Below, piece by piece: positions 25,501 to 33,906 of a DNA stretch of 64,000 nucleotides. Positions within the stretch are counted from its first letter, which is position 1. Every line of letters begins with the position of its first letter. The position numbers and the translations under genes were made by a program. The notes under the pieces are model-generated. The model saw only the letters and a list, made by a program, of their open reading frames with translations. It searched no databases and was not told the origin of the DNA. The DNA comes from a virus, in IMG/VR virus record IMGVR_UViG_3300037840_000382, positions 1 to 64,000 of that record; one strand, written 5' to 3'.

Positions 25501-25754
25501 GCAGCCGCCTGCCGTCAAGCATCCTGGAGGGCCTGCCGCCGGCAGTCACCTCGACCAAGATACCAGTGCCGGGGCGCACGGTGCCGCCCACCGCACGTTC
25601 CAAGGGGCTTGTCGCGTCCGCTCGCACGCCCCGCAAGAGAGCCGCTTCGCCGAAGCAAACGCTACCCGAGCTGGTGAGGGATGAGGACGAGGAGCTTCCT
25701 CCCGGCTTGAAGCCGAAGCGCAAGCGCGCCTCGCGGACTGCCAGCGATGAGTGA
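22506..25754 (+). CDS. Large ejection-type internal protein 1
   Basis: 1082 aa, largely helical with Glu/Arg-rich coiled-coils and two hydrophobic stretches (about 680-750, GAALSAQESI and AGMPLARPMVRQLMTTLLGAG). Ends in a basic tail (KPKRKRASRTASDE). Size, composition and location match the ejected inner-core proteins of podoviruses. Overlaps the next gene by 8 bp. No lytic transglycosylase motif was seen. Confidence 0.65.
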   Translation: MTDSAFVGNDLLDGKQPQNMTGARIPLGGTGGALPVSDDDGLPPGLKEDYTQAQRGTFKHLLDVDAQTEARMERDRARIEHQYEAEGVGPGEFQKWDAGAESKKYQTDPIQAFGSLGSVFGMLASAFTRAPMENALNASAAAMNAVRAGDEEAYNRAHDAWKENTDLTFKRHQLEHERLGDALRLMDTDMAAGAAKARMVAAQFGMSKEMVLIEHGMFPELYEAMEKRADAINKTGQAVQEITGRGLQKLVFERDAKTIEEHIQDPTQKGQALLDAFNNAFFLHMKPGDPRAQALGQFAAETIKGKGRLPTADELIAKNKEITEALTRPYLGGAGSGGNVNLTDERQRADAVRKIMEEKRQSGELEGKSQEDIARIREDVSRQLKTEGAAISGKTKDDLAGQIERLQLSDQTIDKVEALLKKHNALVGLGGRITRPAEVVGNVFGSNATDRAQFASYISELREWGPRLLNESKGRPLAAEEAEIARIIPGLSAGDTTANTAKRLLRLQELFRTMREQSTRRYEGVFDPRDAGAPRAPRETVPAGGTGDEKMPWDAAPIKTPADKRSSNESPFGKIASFFNPVGTAQAEELPPAQSERAGEAGGFFSQPISSQNAEVRAYEPTWRDRLANFLLPDKASYHTRQMARETIGSSGIGTTGVGGSGISALDLTPVGAALSAQESIQADNPSEAGAHAMSAAIPVGGAAVRAGMPLARPMVRQLMTTLLGAGAGAGTTLAASRAEAGDEGLTAEQKEILRRSPRADRPALLQSFAKEAGERRAQTEKETRERQVEQEREGREKEERAKHDEEARTKLEAEVSSLPEDERALYRGFNAEQRTKFWADKAERKHQADEKEAAEYKARTAAFRDRYPVLNSMLPWIGTSLSAAIPYAVKLRQASAANKYIKKWEETAEKAEKALAAGDKTAATPLVNTLKEYNKEHAEILKTLADKGHSPVTIAAAATLPFDASFVVPNAYDATVLPRGAEAQKQGWENLTNPSEYGSRLPSSILEGLPPAVTSTKIPVPGRTVPPTARSKGLVASARTPRKRAASPKQTLPELVRDEDEELPPGLKPKRKRASRTASDE

Positions 25755-28700
25755 CGCGTATTCCTCGCAGCTCGATGCCGAGCGCTCTCTTCTCAAGGAG
25801 CGCGGGCTTGCGGCCGAGCCCCGCGCACCGATGCGGGACCGGCCCGATATTGCCTACAAGGCGCCGCCTCCGAAAGTAACGTCCCAGCAGGAGTACGACG
25901 CTCTTTCTCCTGGTACCGACTTCCTTGATCCGCAGGGCAATACCCGAACTAAGCCGTGGTCGGTCGCGGATGAAGATTCTTACGAAGCAGTGCCCGAGGG
26001 CGCCGACTTCCTTGACCCACGCGGCAATTTGCGCACCAAGCCGCGCTATGAGAGCGTGGATTTCACGACTCATTCACTGTTCAACATGGCGGTCAACGAG
26101 CGGGAACAGCGTCGCGCTTTGGAGCACGGTTATCCCGGCGCTGAGATCAGGAACGATCCGAAGGGCCTCTATGTCCAGGAGCGAGATGGTACGCGCCGGC
26201 GTCCTAGGGGACCGTCGGAGGAGCACAAGTCACTCGCTGAGAACTGGAAGGCAGCCGGCGCAGCAGCGGTGGGCGGTGCTTTTCCGACCGTGGGCGCGGT
26301 TGCGGGCGAGATCGGCGGCGGTCTCGTGAGCGGCCTGCCGGGAGCGGTCGGTGGCGCGGCAGTGGGCGGCGCGGTGGGCCAGGGGTTTAACGACGCGATC
26401 ATGGCGCTCGCGGGGGTCTACGATCGTTCCGCGGGCGAGGAGGCAATGGAGCTGGGCACTTCGGGCGTGATGGCGGGCGCCGGGACTGCGGTGGGGCGCG
26501 GTGTTGCTTCCGTGTTGCCCCGGATGCGTGGCGCCAAGTTGGGACTGCCTGGCGCGGTGGCACAATTTATTGGTGCCGACCCCGAAGGATTGAATATGGC
26601 GGTTGGGCTCGCCGATAAGGGCGTGTTGGTGCCGCCGTCAGGATGGGCCAAAGAGGCGCCGCACATCCAGAACGTGGTTGAGGTGTTCGACCCGGCACTT
26701 CACACGCAAAAGCCGCTTTTACAGTCCGCGGAGGAACATTACGAGCGCTCCAAGCGTGGTATCTTGGGCGAGCTGGGCGTGCCGGAGCACGAGGTAGCGG
26801 GCCCGACCGAGGCGGTGTCCACGGAGCGTGCTGGCACGGCGATTCTCGTTCGCGCGCAGGCGGTTGCTGCCGAGCAGGATGCGCGTCTCGCGGCGGAGCA
26901 TGCGGCGAGGCGGGAGGGCGAGGTAGGCGCTGCGCTCGGCAGGGCTGTGGGTCAGGCGGGCGAGCACAGCGCGCGCGTTGAGGGGTTGCGACAAGCCGAG
27001 GTCGCGGCACGAAAAGCCGCCGAGAATCTGATCGACGTCGGGTTTCGGGACATCCAGCAGGATATCGACGGTGCCGTCAAGGTGTCCAAGGCAGGGGGCA
27101 ACTCCGGTGATTTGTGGCAGATGGTGGGCGAGAAGCTCAAGGCGGTAAAGCAAGGTATCCAGGCACGTGCGCGCAAGATGTACAACGAGGCTGATGCGCT
27201 TGCGGGTGGGCACTTGCCCGACATGGCGGGGCTCCCTGAGCGCGCCGCACAGTTCCTGGCCGAGCTGCCGGAAGGGTTCGAGAACCGCTACCCCTCGATC
27301 GTCAAGCAGATTCGCGACCTCGCGGGCGTCCAGAAGCTAGATGAGCATGGCGTGCCGACCGGCGAGTGGGAGAAGGAGCCCGCGACGCCTACGTTTGGGC
27401 AGCTGCACAATCTGCGCTCTGTGCTGCGTGCCAACTACAATCATCTCGATCTCACGCCCGACGTGAAGCAGGGCACCTTCAAGTTCTTTGCCAACCGGGT
27501 GGATGAGATTCTCAACGATCCCGGCGCGGTGCCGGAGTTGCAGGAGGCGGCGCGCGCGCTGCGGGCAGCGGATGATTTCTACCGCGATGCCATCAGGCCG
27601 CTGACCGACAAGCATATCCAGGCGGTGGTAAGCGGGCTTGAGTCAGGCATGCCGGCCGATCCCAAGAACCTGTTCGACACGCTCGTCAGGGAGGGACGCT
27701 CGGACCTCACCAGGACGGTTGCGCGTCTGGTGGGTCCCAACCTGTGGGCGGGCGTCAAGGCGGCCGACGTACAAGCCATGTTGAACGCTAGTAAGACTCT
27801 AGTTCCAGACCAGATCGACGGTCGCGCCTTTGCTCGACAGGTGTTGGAGCGGCATCGTAATGCTTCCGGTGATATGCTGGAGGCGGTACACGGGCGCGAG
27901 GCGTCGGCGAAGCTCATCGAGCAGGCGCGGCGCATCGAGATGCTGGGCGGGCGCCTGGAGATACCGGTGCGGCCGGGTGACACCGTGACCGAGATAATCG
28001 CCCGTGCGCGGGCGGCGGGTGACGCCGCCAAGGCGGTCGCCAAGCAGGACCCTTTGGGGACGCTCAAGCGCGAGATGGGTGGGATCGAGGCGGCAGCGAA
28101 GAAGGAGTCGGCCGAGTTGCGCGCCAAGCGGCTGGCCGGTCCGTTCGGGTTCCTGCTCAAACTCACGACGGGCGCCGCTGAGGCGGTTGATCGCATCCTC
28201 GGTTCGGAAGATTTGATCCTCGCCGCCGCCGCGCGGTTCGGCGAGGACTCACCTGAGTTCGAGATGCTCCGACAGGTGTATGCGCAGCGCATCCTCCAGG
28301 GGACGCTTGAACCCGGTGCCCGGCTCGCTAAGATATCGCCCGAGGTGCAGCGGGTCATGTTCCCCGGCGTGACGCTCGACCAGATGCAGCAGCTCGCCAG
28401 GGAGATGGATTTCCTGATGTCAACCAGGGGCACGCAGGGCACCGCCAAGTCGATGGCAGCAGTGTCCAAGGTGGAGCATCCGTGGGCATCGATCCTGGGG
28501 CGCGGCGGCGCAATTGCGCAGTTGTTGACAGCGCCCACCAAGGTTGTCCCTGGCGCAGATGCAGTCGGGCGCGCGATGCTCGGCGGCTATTACGGTTTCG
28601 TGCGCAAGTTCGCGACATCGCCCGCTTTCTTGCGCTGGGTGCAGAAAGGACTGGATGGTGATCCCGCGGCACGCGAGATAGTGCGCCAACAAGTGCAAAA

Positions 28701-28788
28701 GGCGCTCCAGCGCGGCGGCGCTGTTGGGGCGGGGGTGGGCGAGGGGCTAGAGCAGGCGCAGGAACCCGCGTTGGAGGGAATCGAGTAA
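25747..28788 (+). CDS. Large ejection-type internal protein 2
   Basis: 1013 aa. The N-terminal 110 residues carry two repeat units, DFLDPQGNTRTKPW and DFLDPRGNLRTKPR. A Gly/Ala-rich hydrophobic block follows (about 170-260) and then long helices with coiled-coil. Likely ejected with the genome and possibly membrane-crossing. No enzymatic motif identified. Confidence 0.65.
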   Translation: MSDAYSSQLDAERSLLKERGLAAEPRAPMRDRPDIAYKAPPPKVTSQQEYDALSPGTDFLDPQGNTRTKPWSVADEDSYEAVPEGADFLDPRGNLRTKPRYESVDFTTHSLFNMAVNEREQRRALEHGYPGAEIRNDPKGLYVQERDGTRRRPRGPSEEHKSLAENWKAAGAAAVGGAFPTVGAVAGEIGGGLVSGLPGAVGGAAVGGAVGQGFNDAIMALAGVYDRSAGEEAMELGTSGVMAGAGTAVGRGVASVLPRMRGAKLGLPGAVAQFIGADPEGLNMAVGLADKGVLVPPSGWAKEAPHIQNVVEVFDPALHTQKPLLQSAEEHYERSKRGILGELGVPEHEVAGPTEAVSTERAGTAILVRAQAVAAEQDARLAAEHAARREGEVGAALGRAVGQAGEHSARVEGLRQAEVAARKAAENLIDVGFRDIQQDIDGAVKVSKAGGNSGDLWQMVGEKLKAVKQGIQARARKMYNEADALAGGHLPDMAGLPERAAQFLAELPEGFENRYPSIVKQIRDLAGVQKLDEHGVPTGEWEKEPATPTFGQLHNLRSVLRANYNHLDLTPDVKQGTFKFFANRVDEILNDPGAVPELQEAARALRAADDFYRDAIRPLTDKHIQAVVSGLESGMPADPKNLFDTLVREGRSDLTRTVARLVGPNLWAGVKAADVQAMLNASKTLVPDQIDGRAFARQVLERHRNASGDMLEAVHGREASAKLIEQARRIEMLGGRLEIPVRPGDTVTEIIARARAAGDAAKAVAKQDPLGTLKREMGGIEAAAKKESAELRAKRLAGPFGFLLKLTTGAAEAVDRILGSEDLILAAAARFGEDSPEFEMLRQVYAQRILQGTLEPGARLAKISPEVQRVMFPGVTLDQMQQLAREMDFLMSTRGTQGTAKSMAAVSKVEHPWASILGRGGAIAQLLTAPTKVVPGADAVGRAMLGGYYGFVRKFATSPAFLRWVQKGLDGDPAAREIVRQQVQKALQRGGAVGAGVGEGLEQAQEPALEGIE

Positions 28789-28789
28789 A

Positions 28790-28936
28790 ATGACCAGAGA
28801 ACAAGCGATCAAGATAGTGTGTGACGGCGTGGCTTCCAAATGGTCGCGCCTTCGTGCAGCAGAATTTGTAGATACACTAGTAAATTTAGGCGTTTTGCGA
28901 CTTGATGCCGATCAGAAATTGGAGTCGCCTAAGTGA
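28790..28936 (+). CDS. 48-aa hypothetical protein
   Basis: Frame begins MTREQAIKIVCDGVASKW and continues VDTLVNLGVL. Starts 1 bp after the previous stop and overlaps the next GTG start by 4 bp. Helical. Coupled with its neighbours, so probably real; not recognised. Confidence 0.55.
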   Translation: MTREQAIKIVCDGVASKWSRLRAAEFVDTLVNLGVLRLDADQKLESPK

Positions 28937-29178
28937 GCATAGACGACGATATCAGCACCCTTGCCGCCCACGTCGCGACCGAGGCGGTCAAGTCGGGCAA
29001 GGGCGCCCCTCGCTTTGGCGAGAAGGTGGATGCGCTCAAGACTTTGGCGGCGTATCTTGCTATAGTGAGCAAGAACCGCAGCAAGACGCCCGAGCGGGAC
29101 GACACGCCGACCTTCGAGGACTTCGCGGCGCAGGTGGAGGAAGTGGGTAATGGCCGAGCGAAAGTTCGAGATAGTTGA
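28933..29178 (+). CDS. Small phage protein
   Basis: 81 aa, GTG start overlapping the previous stop. Starts MSIDDDISTLAAHVATEAV, polar and helical. The 3' end overlaps the following membrane protein by 29 bp. Unknown. Confidence 0.5.
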   Translation: MSIDDDISTLAAHVATEAVKSGKGAPRFGEKVDALKTLAAYLAIVSKNRSKTPERDDTPTFEDFAAQVEEVGNGRAKVRDS

Positions 29179-29404
29179 AGAGGGTGACGCCGAGCCGGCG
29201 GCCGTCGCCGGCGTGATGCTGGCGCTGCGCGCCCTCTCTCAGCGCGCTCTCGTGGCTGCTGCCGACCTTTTTTGTTTATTCACTGTGTTCGGCGCGTGGT
29301 GGCTGTGGTGGTCGGTGCCCGATCCGAATGCCTACCAGATCATCTCGCTTTCGATTTACGCGCTGTTCGTGCTTGCGGCCAACTGGATTGTGAGAAAGCG
29401 ATGA
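29150..29404 (+). CDS. Two-TM membrane protein
   Basis: 84 aa. After a charged start (MAERKFEIVEEGD), two hydrophobic segments follow at about 38-55 (DLFCLFTVFGAWWLWW) and 63-80 (ISLSIYALFVLAANWIV), with a basic end. Could be a holin-like or virion-associated membrane protein; the lysis cluster lies far downstream, so this is uncertain. Confidence 0.55.
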   Translation: MAERKFEIVEEGDAEPAAVAGVMLALRALSQRALVAAADLFCLFTVFGAWWLWWSVPDPNAYQIISLSIYALFVLAANWIVRKR

Positions 29405-29631
29405 TGTGGCGCGCGTTTATCGCGATATTGCTGTTACTGCCCGCGGGAGTCTTGGCGCAAGAGCGCAATGTTACGTGGACCATAACGCTTTCTGAAGCCA
29501 ACCAGATCATAAAAAAACTCGGCGAGGCGCCGTGGAACGAGGTCAACCCCTTATTGCAAAAACTGATCTCGCAGGCGAATACCCAACTCATTCCTCCAAC
29601 AAAGTCGAGCGAGGAAAAAGAGGAAAAATAG
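29401..29631 (+). CDS. Secreted small protein with signal peptide
   Basis: 76 aa from ATG 29401 (overlaps previous stop, ATGA). Signal peptide MMWRAFIAILLLLPAGVLA, then mature start QERNVTWTITLSEAN, followed by a helix and a Glu/Lys tail. The gene at 32744 has the same plan. Periplasmic protein of unknown role within the fibre region. Confidence 0.6.
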   Translation: MMWRAFIAILLLLPAGVLAQERNVTWTITLSEANQIIKKLGEAPWNEVNPLLQKLISQANTQLIPPTKSSEEKEEK

Positions 29632-29633
29632 CT

Positions 29634-30986
29634 ATGCTCCGCAAACTCGGGCTTGCCATCGCCCTGCTTTTACTAAGTTATGTCGAGGGGTCGGCGCAAG
29701 CTATTGTGCGTCTGTGTGTGACGCTAGGGGTTAATAACTGCCCCCCTGTCTCGGCGTCTAACCCTTTGCCTGTCACCGCCACGGTTAGCGCCACAGTGGG
29801 CGGCTTCGCGCCAGGAGGTGCTTACGCAACGCTGACCGCCACCGGATCTTCGGCGACGGCCGCGCTGCCGGCCGGGATTGTTGTTGTCGCCTACAATACC
29901 GGGACGACAGCCGTTTCTTGCACGCTCGGTGTGACGGCGGTTGCCAACGAAGACCAGATAGCGCCAGGAGGGTTTTTTTCCTACACGGTCGGGGCCAACA
30001 CCAATATCGCTTGTATCGACCAGACGGGGACGGTTTCTAACCTCGTGGTTCTTTCGGGCGGAACGGGACTCGCTACGGGTTCCGGCGGTGGTGGCGGAGG
30101 CGGCGGAGGATCGTCAGCGATAACGACCTGGGCTGGCGGCACCCTCGGCGCGATGGCGAATTACGGCACGTCGCCGGGGGCGGTTCTTGTGCCGGGCGTC
30201 AATGCTTTTATAACAAATACGCCTACCGTTACCGCAAATGCTGGGACCAATCTTAATACCTCGACGCTCGCGACCTCTGCCAACCAGACGAACGCTTCGC
30301 AAAAATCCCAGGTTGTAGACGGCGCGGGCAACGTGATTGCATCGACATCGAACGCGCTCAATGTCGATGTCACGAATGTGAACGTTAATGGTCAAGCGAC
30401 GATGGCGAATTCGTCGCCAGTTGTAGTTGCGAGTAATCAATCTAATATTCCAGTTAATGTTGCAGCTTTTGGTGGTACTGCAACTACGACAGGTCAAGTT
30501 GCAGTAAACACTGCTCCGGTTACGGCAACTAATACGGCGCTTGTGGTCGATCTCCGGCCGGATAGTCCAGGCATTATCACGCTTGGTCCTGCTGCTGCGG
30601 CGAACGCCGTTCCATTTGTTGGCCCTGCTCCGTCATCCTCGACATTGGTCGGTATCACGCCGATCGTGGGCGGTTCAGCGGTATCAAGTCTCGTTTTAAA
30701 GGCCAGCGCCGGCAATCTTTATAGTGTCTATGCTGAATGTTCGGCGGCATGCTGGTTGATGGTTTTCAACTCGACTTCGGCGCCGAGCAATGGATCAACT
30801 ACGGCAGGCGTTGCGTCCGGCAATATGGTCGAGTGTATTCCGATCTCAGCCGGCGGTTTTGGATCGATTACTTATGCTAGCGCACCTGCTGTTTATTCGG
30901 TAGGGATTACTGCGGCGATTTCTTCCACGACTTGCGCGACGTTGACGCTTGCGACCACGGGCTTCATTCATGGCATGGTGATGTGA
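29634..30986 (+). CDS. Fibre-like protein with N-terminal signal sequence
   Basis: 450 aa from ATG 29634. Starts with a hydrophobic leader (residues 1-22, ending GSAQA). Then beta-rich modules, a run of nine Gly near residue 155, and ITTWAGGTLGAMANYGTSPG, a module used in phage fibre proteins. Parts near 30400-30500 are AT-rich. Most likely a tail fibre, but export of a fibre is odd. Confidence 0.6.
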   Translation: MLRKLGLAIALLLLSYVEGSAQAIVRLCVTLGVNNCPPVSASNPLPVTATVSATVGGFAPGGAYATLTATGSSATAALPAGIVVVAYNTGTTAVSCTLGVTAVANEDQIAPGGFFSYTVGANTNIACIDQTGTVSNLVVLSGGTGLATGSGGGGGGGGGSSAITTWAGGTLGAMANYGTSPGAVLVPGVNAFITNTPTVTANAGTNLNTSTLATSANQTNASQKSQVVDGAGNVIASTSNALNVDVTNVNVNGQATMANSSPVVVASNQSNIPVNVAAFGGTATTTGQVAVNTAPVTATNTALVVDLRPDSPGIITLGPAAAANAVPFVGPAPSSSTLVGITPIVGGSAVSSLVLKASAGNLYSVYAECSAACWLMVFNSTSAPSNGSTTAGVASGNMVECIPISAGGFGSITYASAPAVYSVGITAAISSTTCATLTLATTGFIHGMVM

Positions 30987-32386
30987 TGCGACGGATCGCT
31001 GGTGTTCTTTTTGGCCTACTTTTCGCGTTGTCGCCTGCCTACCCGCAGACTATAACGGCTTCGGCGCAGACAATGATTGTCGTCAATACGACGCCTGTTA
31101 CGGGCGGGTCAAACGGCCAATGCCTCACGATCAGTAGCGGTACTGTGGGCTCAGGCGCATGTGGCAGTGGCGGCGGTCTCACTGTCGGAACCAGCACGAT
31201 CACGAGCGGGACGACGACGCGCATTCTCTATGATAATGCGGGAGTGCTTGGAGAATATACGCTGACCGGCAGTGGTACGGTCGCGGTGATGCAGACCTCG
31301 CCAGCGCTTGTTACGCCTGCGCTCGGGGTTGCGACCGCGACATCGGTTGCCATCGGCGGCTGTACGATAAGTACGGATGTGTTGTGTACATCAGGTACAG
31401 CAACGCTTAACGGCAAGACCATTGTCGCAGGTGGCAGTTTCGGTTTGAGTGGAAATATATCGGCGGCGGCATGGACGACAGCTGGCATTCGCTATGCCAA
31501 TGTTACGGCGACGATGACAGATACCACATCAAGCGGTACAGTTGCGAATGCTTATACAGATATTTTCGGCGGCAATACCGTTGCTGCATCGAATGCGACG
31601 ACGTTCACGAATTATTATGGGGCATATATTAAGGTTCCAGTAGCTGGAACCAATGTCACGCTTACTAAAGCTTGGGCGCTTGGCTCTGATTCGATTGCAG
31701 TGAATGGGGCTGGTTCCGCTGCGGCGCCATCGTTTGCGATGAATAATTTTGAAAATAATACTGGATGGTATGTTACCGCTGCTGGCAAGCTTGGTTTAGC
31801 TATTACGGGTGTATTGAAATATGATTATGCGATAAGTAATTCAGGAACTCACACTTTTGCAGGGAATATTAATGTAAGTGGAAATATACTTGGTGGCAGT
31901 TACAATGCAGCAAGTGCTTCCCCGTTTATTTGGAACTCTAGAGGTATATTATCAAGTCCGGCTGCTGGAGCTATTCAATTCGGTAATGCTGATGCGGCCG
32001 CACCTGTCGCTCAAACAACGGAAGTTCAAAATGTTGTTGCTGGGACCAGCAATACGGCCGGCGCTAATTGGACATTAAAGGCATCGGCAGGAACAGGAAC
32101 AGGTGCCGGTGGCGATATGTTGTTTCAGGTTGCCGCTGCCGGCACGACTGGTACATCTCAAAATGCTTTTGCGACTGCTTTCTCGGTTAGAAATACTGGT
32201 GTGATCCAGAACAATATCGTGTTTAGCGCCGCAGGAACGCCGCTTCCGACTTGCAACGGTGCCGCAGAAGGGTCTCGTGGCGCTGTTTCCGACGCTTTGA
32301 CGCCAACGTTTCTAACCGCCTATGTTAGTGGCGGAACCACGCACGCCTCGGTCTACTGTGATGGAACCTCATGGAAAACGGACTGA
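30986..32386 (+). CDS. Fibre-like protein with signal sequence
   Basis: 466 aa from ATG 30986 (TGATG overlap). Signal peptide MRRIAGVLFGLLFALSPAYPQ. Long Gly/Thr/Ser/Ala-rich beta sequence, and a C-terminal unit (ASVYCDGTSWKTD) of a type found at fibre tips. The middle is AT-rich. No peptidase S74 motif seen. Confidence 0.6.
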   Translation: MRRIAGVLFGLLFALSPAYPQTITASAQTMIVVNTTPVTGGSNGQCLTISSGTVGSGACGSGGGLTVGTSTITSGTTTRILYDNAGVLGEYTLTGSGTVAVMQTSPALVTPALGVATATSVAIGGCTISTDVLCTSGTATLNGKTIVAGGSFGLSGNISAAAWTTAGIRYANVTATMTDTTSSGTVANAYTDIFGGNTVAASNATTFTNYYGAYIKVPVAGTNVTLTKAWALGSDSIAVNGAGSAAAPSFAMNNFENNTGWYVTAAGKLGLAITGVLKYDYAISNSGTHTFAGNINVSGNILGGSYNAASASPFIWNSRGILSSPAAGAIQFGNADAAAPVAQTTEVQNVVAGTSNTAGANWTLKASAGTGTGAGGDMLFQVAAAGTTGTSQNAFATAFSVRNTGVIQNNIVFSAAGTPLPTCNGAAEGSRGAVSDALTPTFLTAYVSGGTTHASVYCDGTSWKTD

Positions 32387-32390
32387 TCAC

Positions 32391-32735
32391 ATGAAGAAAC
32401 AACTCTTGCTCGCTTCACTACTCGCCTGTCTTTCCCTGCCGGCCGTTGCTGATACGATCACGATCACGCTGACAACGCCTGCTGGTCTTTGTATGGCAGG
32501 CTGTTCGCGGACTTTCACTGATGCGGGGACGGCCAAACCTAACACCTTGCAAACCAATATCGTGCAGGTCTTCCAAGCCGGCTGCAATACCAGCATAAAC
32601 GGAACGTGTACGGCTGCACAGGTTCTTAATTATTGGGCCGGAACTTTGCGCGATACATTCGTGGGGCAAGTTAATGCGTTTCAATTACAGGCGCTTCAGA
32701 ATGCTGTGCCTTATGTGCCGATCGCGCCTAACTAA
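32391..32735 (+). CDS. Secreted protein of unknown function
   Basis: 114 aa from ATG 32391 (MKKQLLLASLLACLSLPAVA leader). The mature part has four Cys (GLCMAGCSRTF, AGCN, GTC), suggesting disulfides. Fits a periplasmic location. No family recognised. Confidence 0.6.
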   Translation: MKKQLLLASLLACLSLPAVADTITITLTTPAGLCMAGCSRTFTDAGTAKPNTLQTNIVQVFQAGCNTSINGTCTAAQVLNYWAGTLRDTFVGQVNAFQLQALQNAVPYVPIAPN

Positions 32736-32743
32736 GGTGAAGC

Positions 32744-33004
32744 ATGCGAAGATTTCTAGTCATTCTGGCTTTGTTTGCGCCATCTTGTGCCGGCGCTCAG
32801 CAGTCCACGGTCAACATTCCGCTAACGCTTGCCGATCAAGCGACGATCATTCCGCTGCTCTGTGAAGCGGCTCTTTACGGCTTTCGCATGAGGTTCCAGG
32901 ATTTTTGCGATCTTGCGAAGGTCAAGCTGCCCGAGGCATTGAAGGCCGAGCGCGATGCGGCCGAGAAGACGAAGGAAAACGCCGGGGAGGAAAAGAAGCC
33001 ATGA
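32744..33004 (+). CDS. Secreted small protein
   Basis: 86 aa. Leader MRRFLVILALFAPSCAGAQ, then VNIPLTLADQATIIPLL and a charged Lys/Glu tail. The plan matches the gene at 29401. It overlaps the next start by 4 bp. Unknown function. Confidence 0.6.
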   Translation: MRRFLVILALFAPSCAGAQQSTVNIPLTLADQATIIPLLCEAALYGFRMRFQDFCDLAKVKLPEALKAERDAAEKTKENAGEEKKP

Positions 33005-33906
33005 AACGGCTCACCGCCGTCATTGGTGTCTTCTTTGCACTTGCTGCTGTCGCTGTTCGCGCTGCTGGCTGGCTGCCGCTCGTCTCGGCCTCGACGGGCG
33101 GCGGAACTGGCTCATGCTCGCAATCTCAAGCATTTTTTGCTCGTGCCAGCGCGACGCATAGTAACGGTGACGCGCTCGATACGCTGATCTGTACTGGGTT
33201 GGCCGGAAATTCGGCGACATGCACGGGCGGCACCACGCTTTGGGATTGCGCTGATATCATTTATCTTCCAACGCAGCCGAACGTTACAGATGCCAAGCTT
33301 AACTTGAAATCTTCAAGTTTCAGTCTTACCGTCAACGGTTCGCCGACATTCACCGTTAACAAAGGGTATGTCGGCGCAGCCAGCGCAAACCTCGATACGG
33401 GTTGGCAGGCTGGTACCAACGGTGTTCGCTATACCCAAAATTCGATGGGGGCGTTTGCGTGGAAAGAGGGGGCCGCCACTTCTTGCGGCTCCGGGAACGC
33501 CTGCGGAGTGGCCTTTGGAGAGAATGCGGCAACCGTTGCACTCGATATGTATCCGCATTTCTCCGACAATGGATATTATTCCAATATCCAGAGCACCACC
33601 GGTTTCTTCATGGGAACCGGGACGATCAATGAGGCGAATTTTTACGGCTTCACGCGCAGCGTCAATGGTACTGGAATTGATTACAAAAATACGACTGCAT
33701 TGTCTGCAGCGAATGCCGCAACGGCGCTTTTGACGGTTGATCTCCTTCTTCTTAATGACGGCGTTGCGGCTGGTCGCCAATTCACGACAACGCTCGGTTT
33801 TGTCTGGATCGGCGGCTTCCTCGATACGACACCGGAAAGCAATCTATGTCACGCCGTCAATGTCTACATGACGGCCGTGGCCGGCGATGCTGGAGGTATT
33901 TGCTGA
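33001..33906 (+). CDS. Secreted beta-rich protein, fibre region
   Basis: 301 aa from ATG 33001. Leader ends near AAVAVRA. Several Cys (GSCSQSQ, TCTGG, SCGSGNACG) suggest disulfides. Beta-rich with a VNGTGIDYKNT stretch. May be a receptor-binding accessory; unrecognised. ATGA overlap with the next gene. Confidence 0.55.
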   Translation: MKRLTAVIGVFFALAAVAVRAAGWLPLVSASTGGGTGSCSQSQAFFARASATHSNGDALDTLICTGLAGNSATCTGGTTLWDCADIIYLPTQPNVTDAKLNLKSSSFSLTVNGSPTFTVNKGYVGAASANLDTGWQAGTNGVRYTQNSMGAFAWKEGAATSCGSGNACGVAFGENAATVALDMYPHFSDNGYYSNIQSTTGFFMGTGTINEANFYGFTRSVNGTGIDYKNTTALSAANAATALLTVDLLLLNDGVAAGRQFTTTLGFVWIGGFLDTTPESNLCHAVNVYMTAVAGDAGGIC

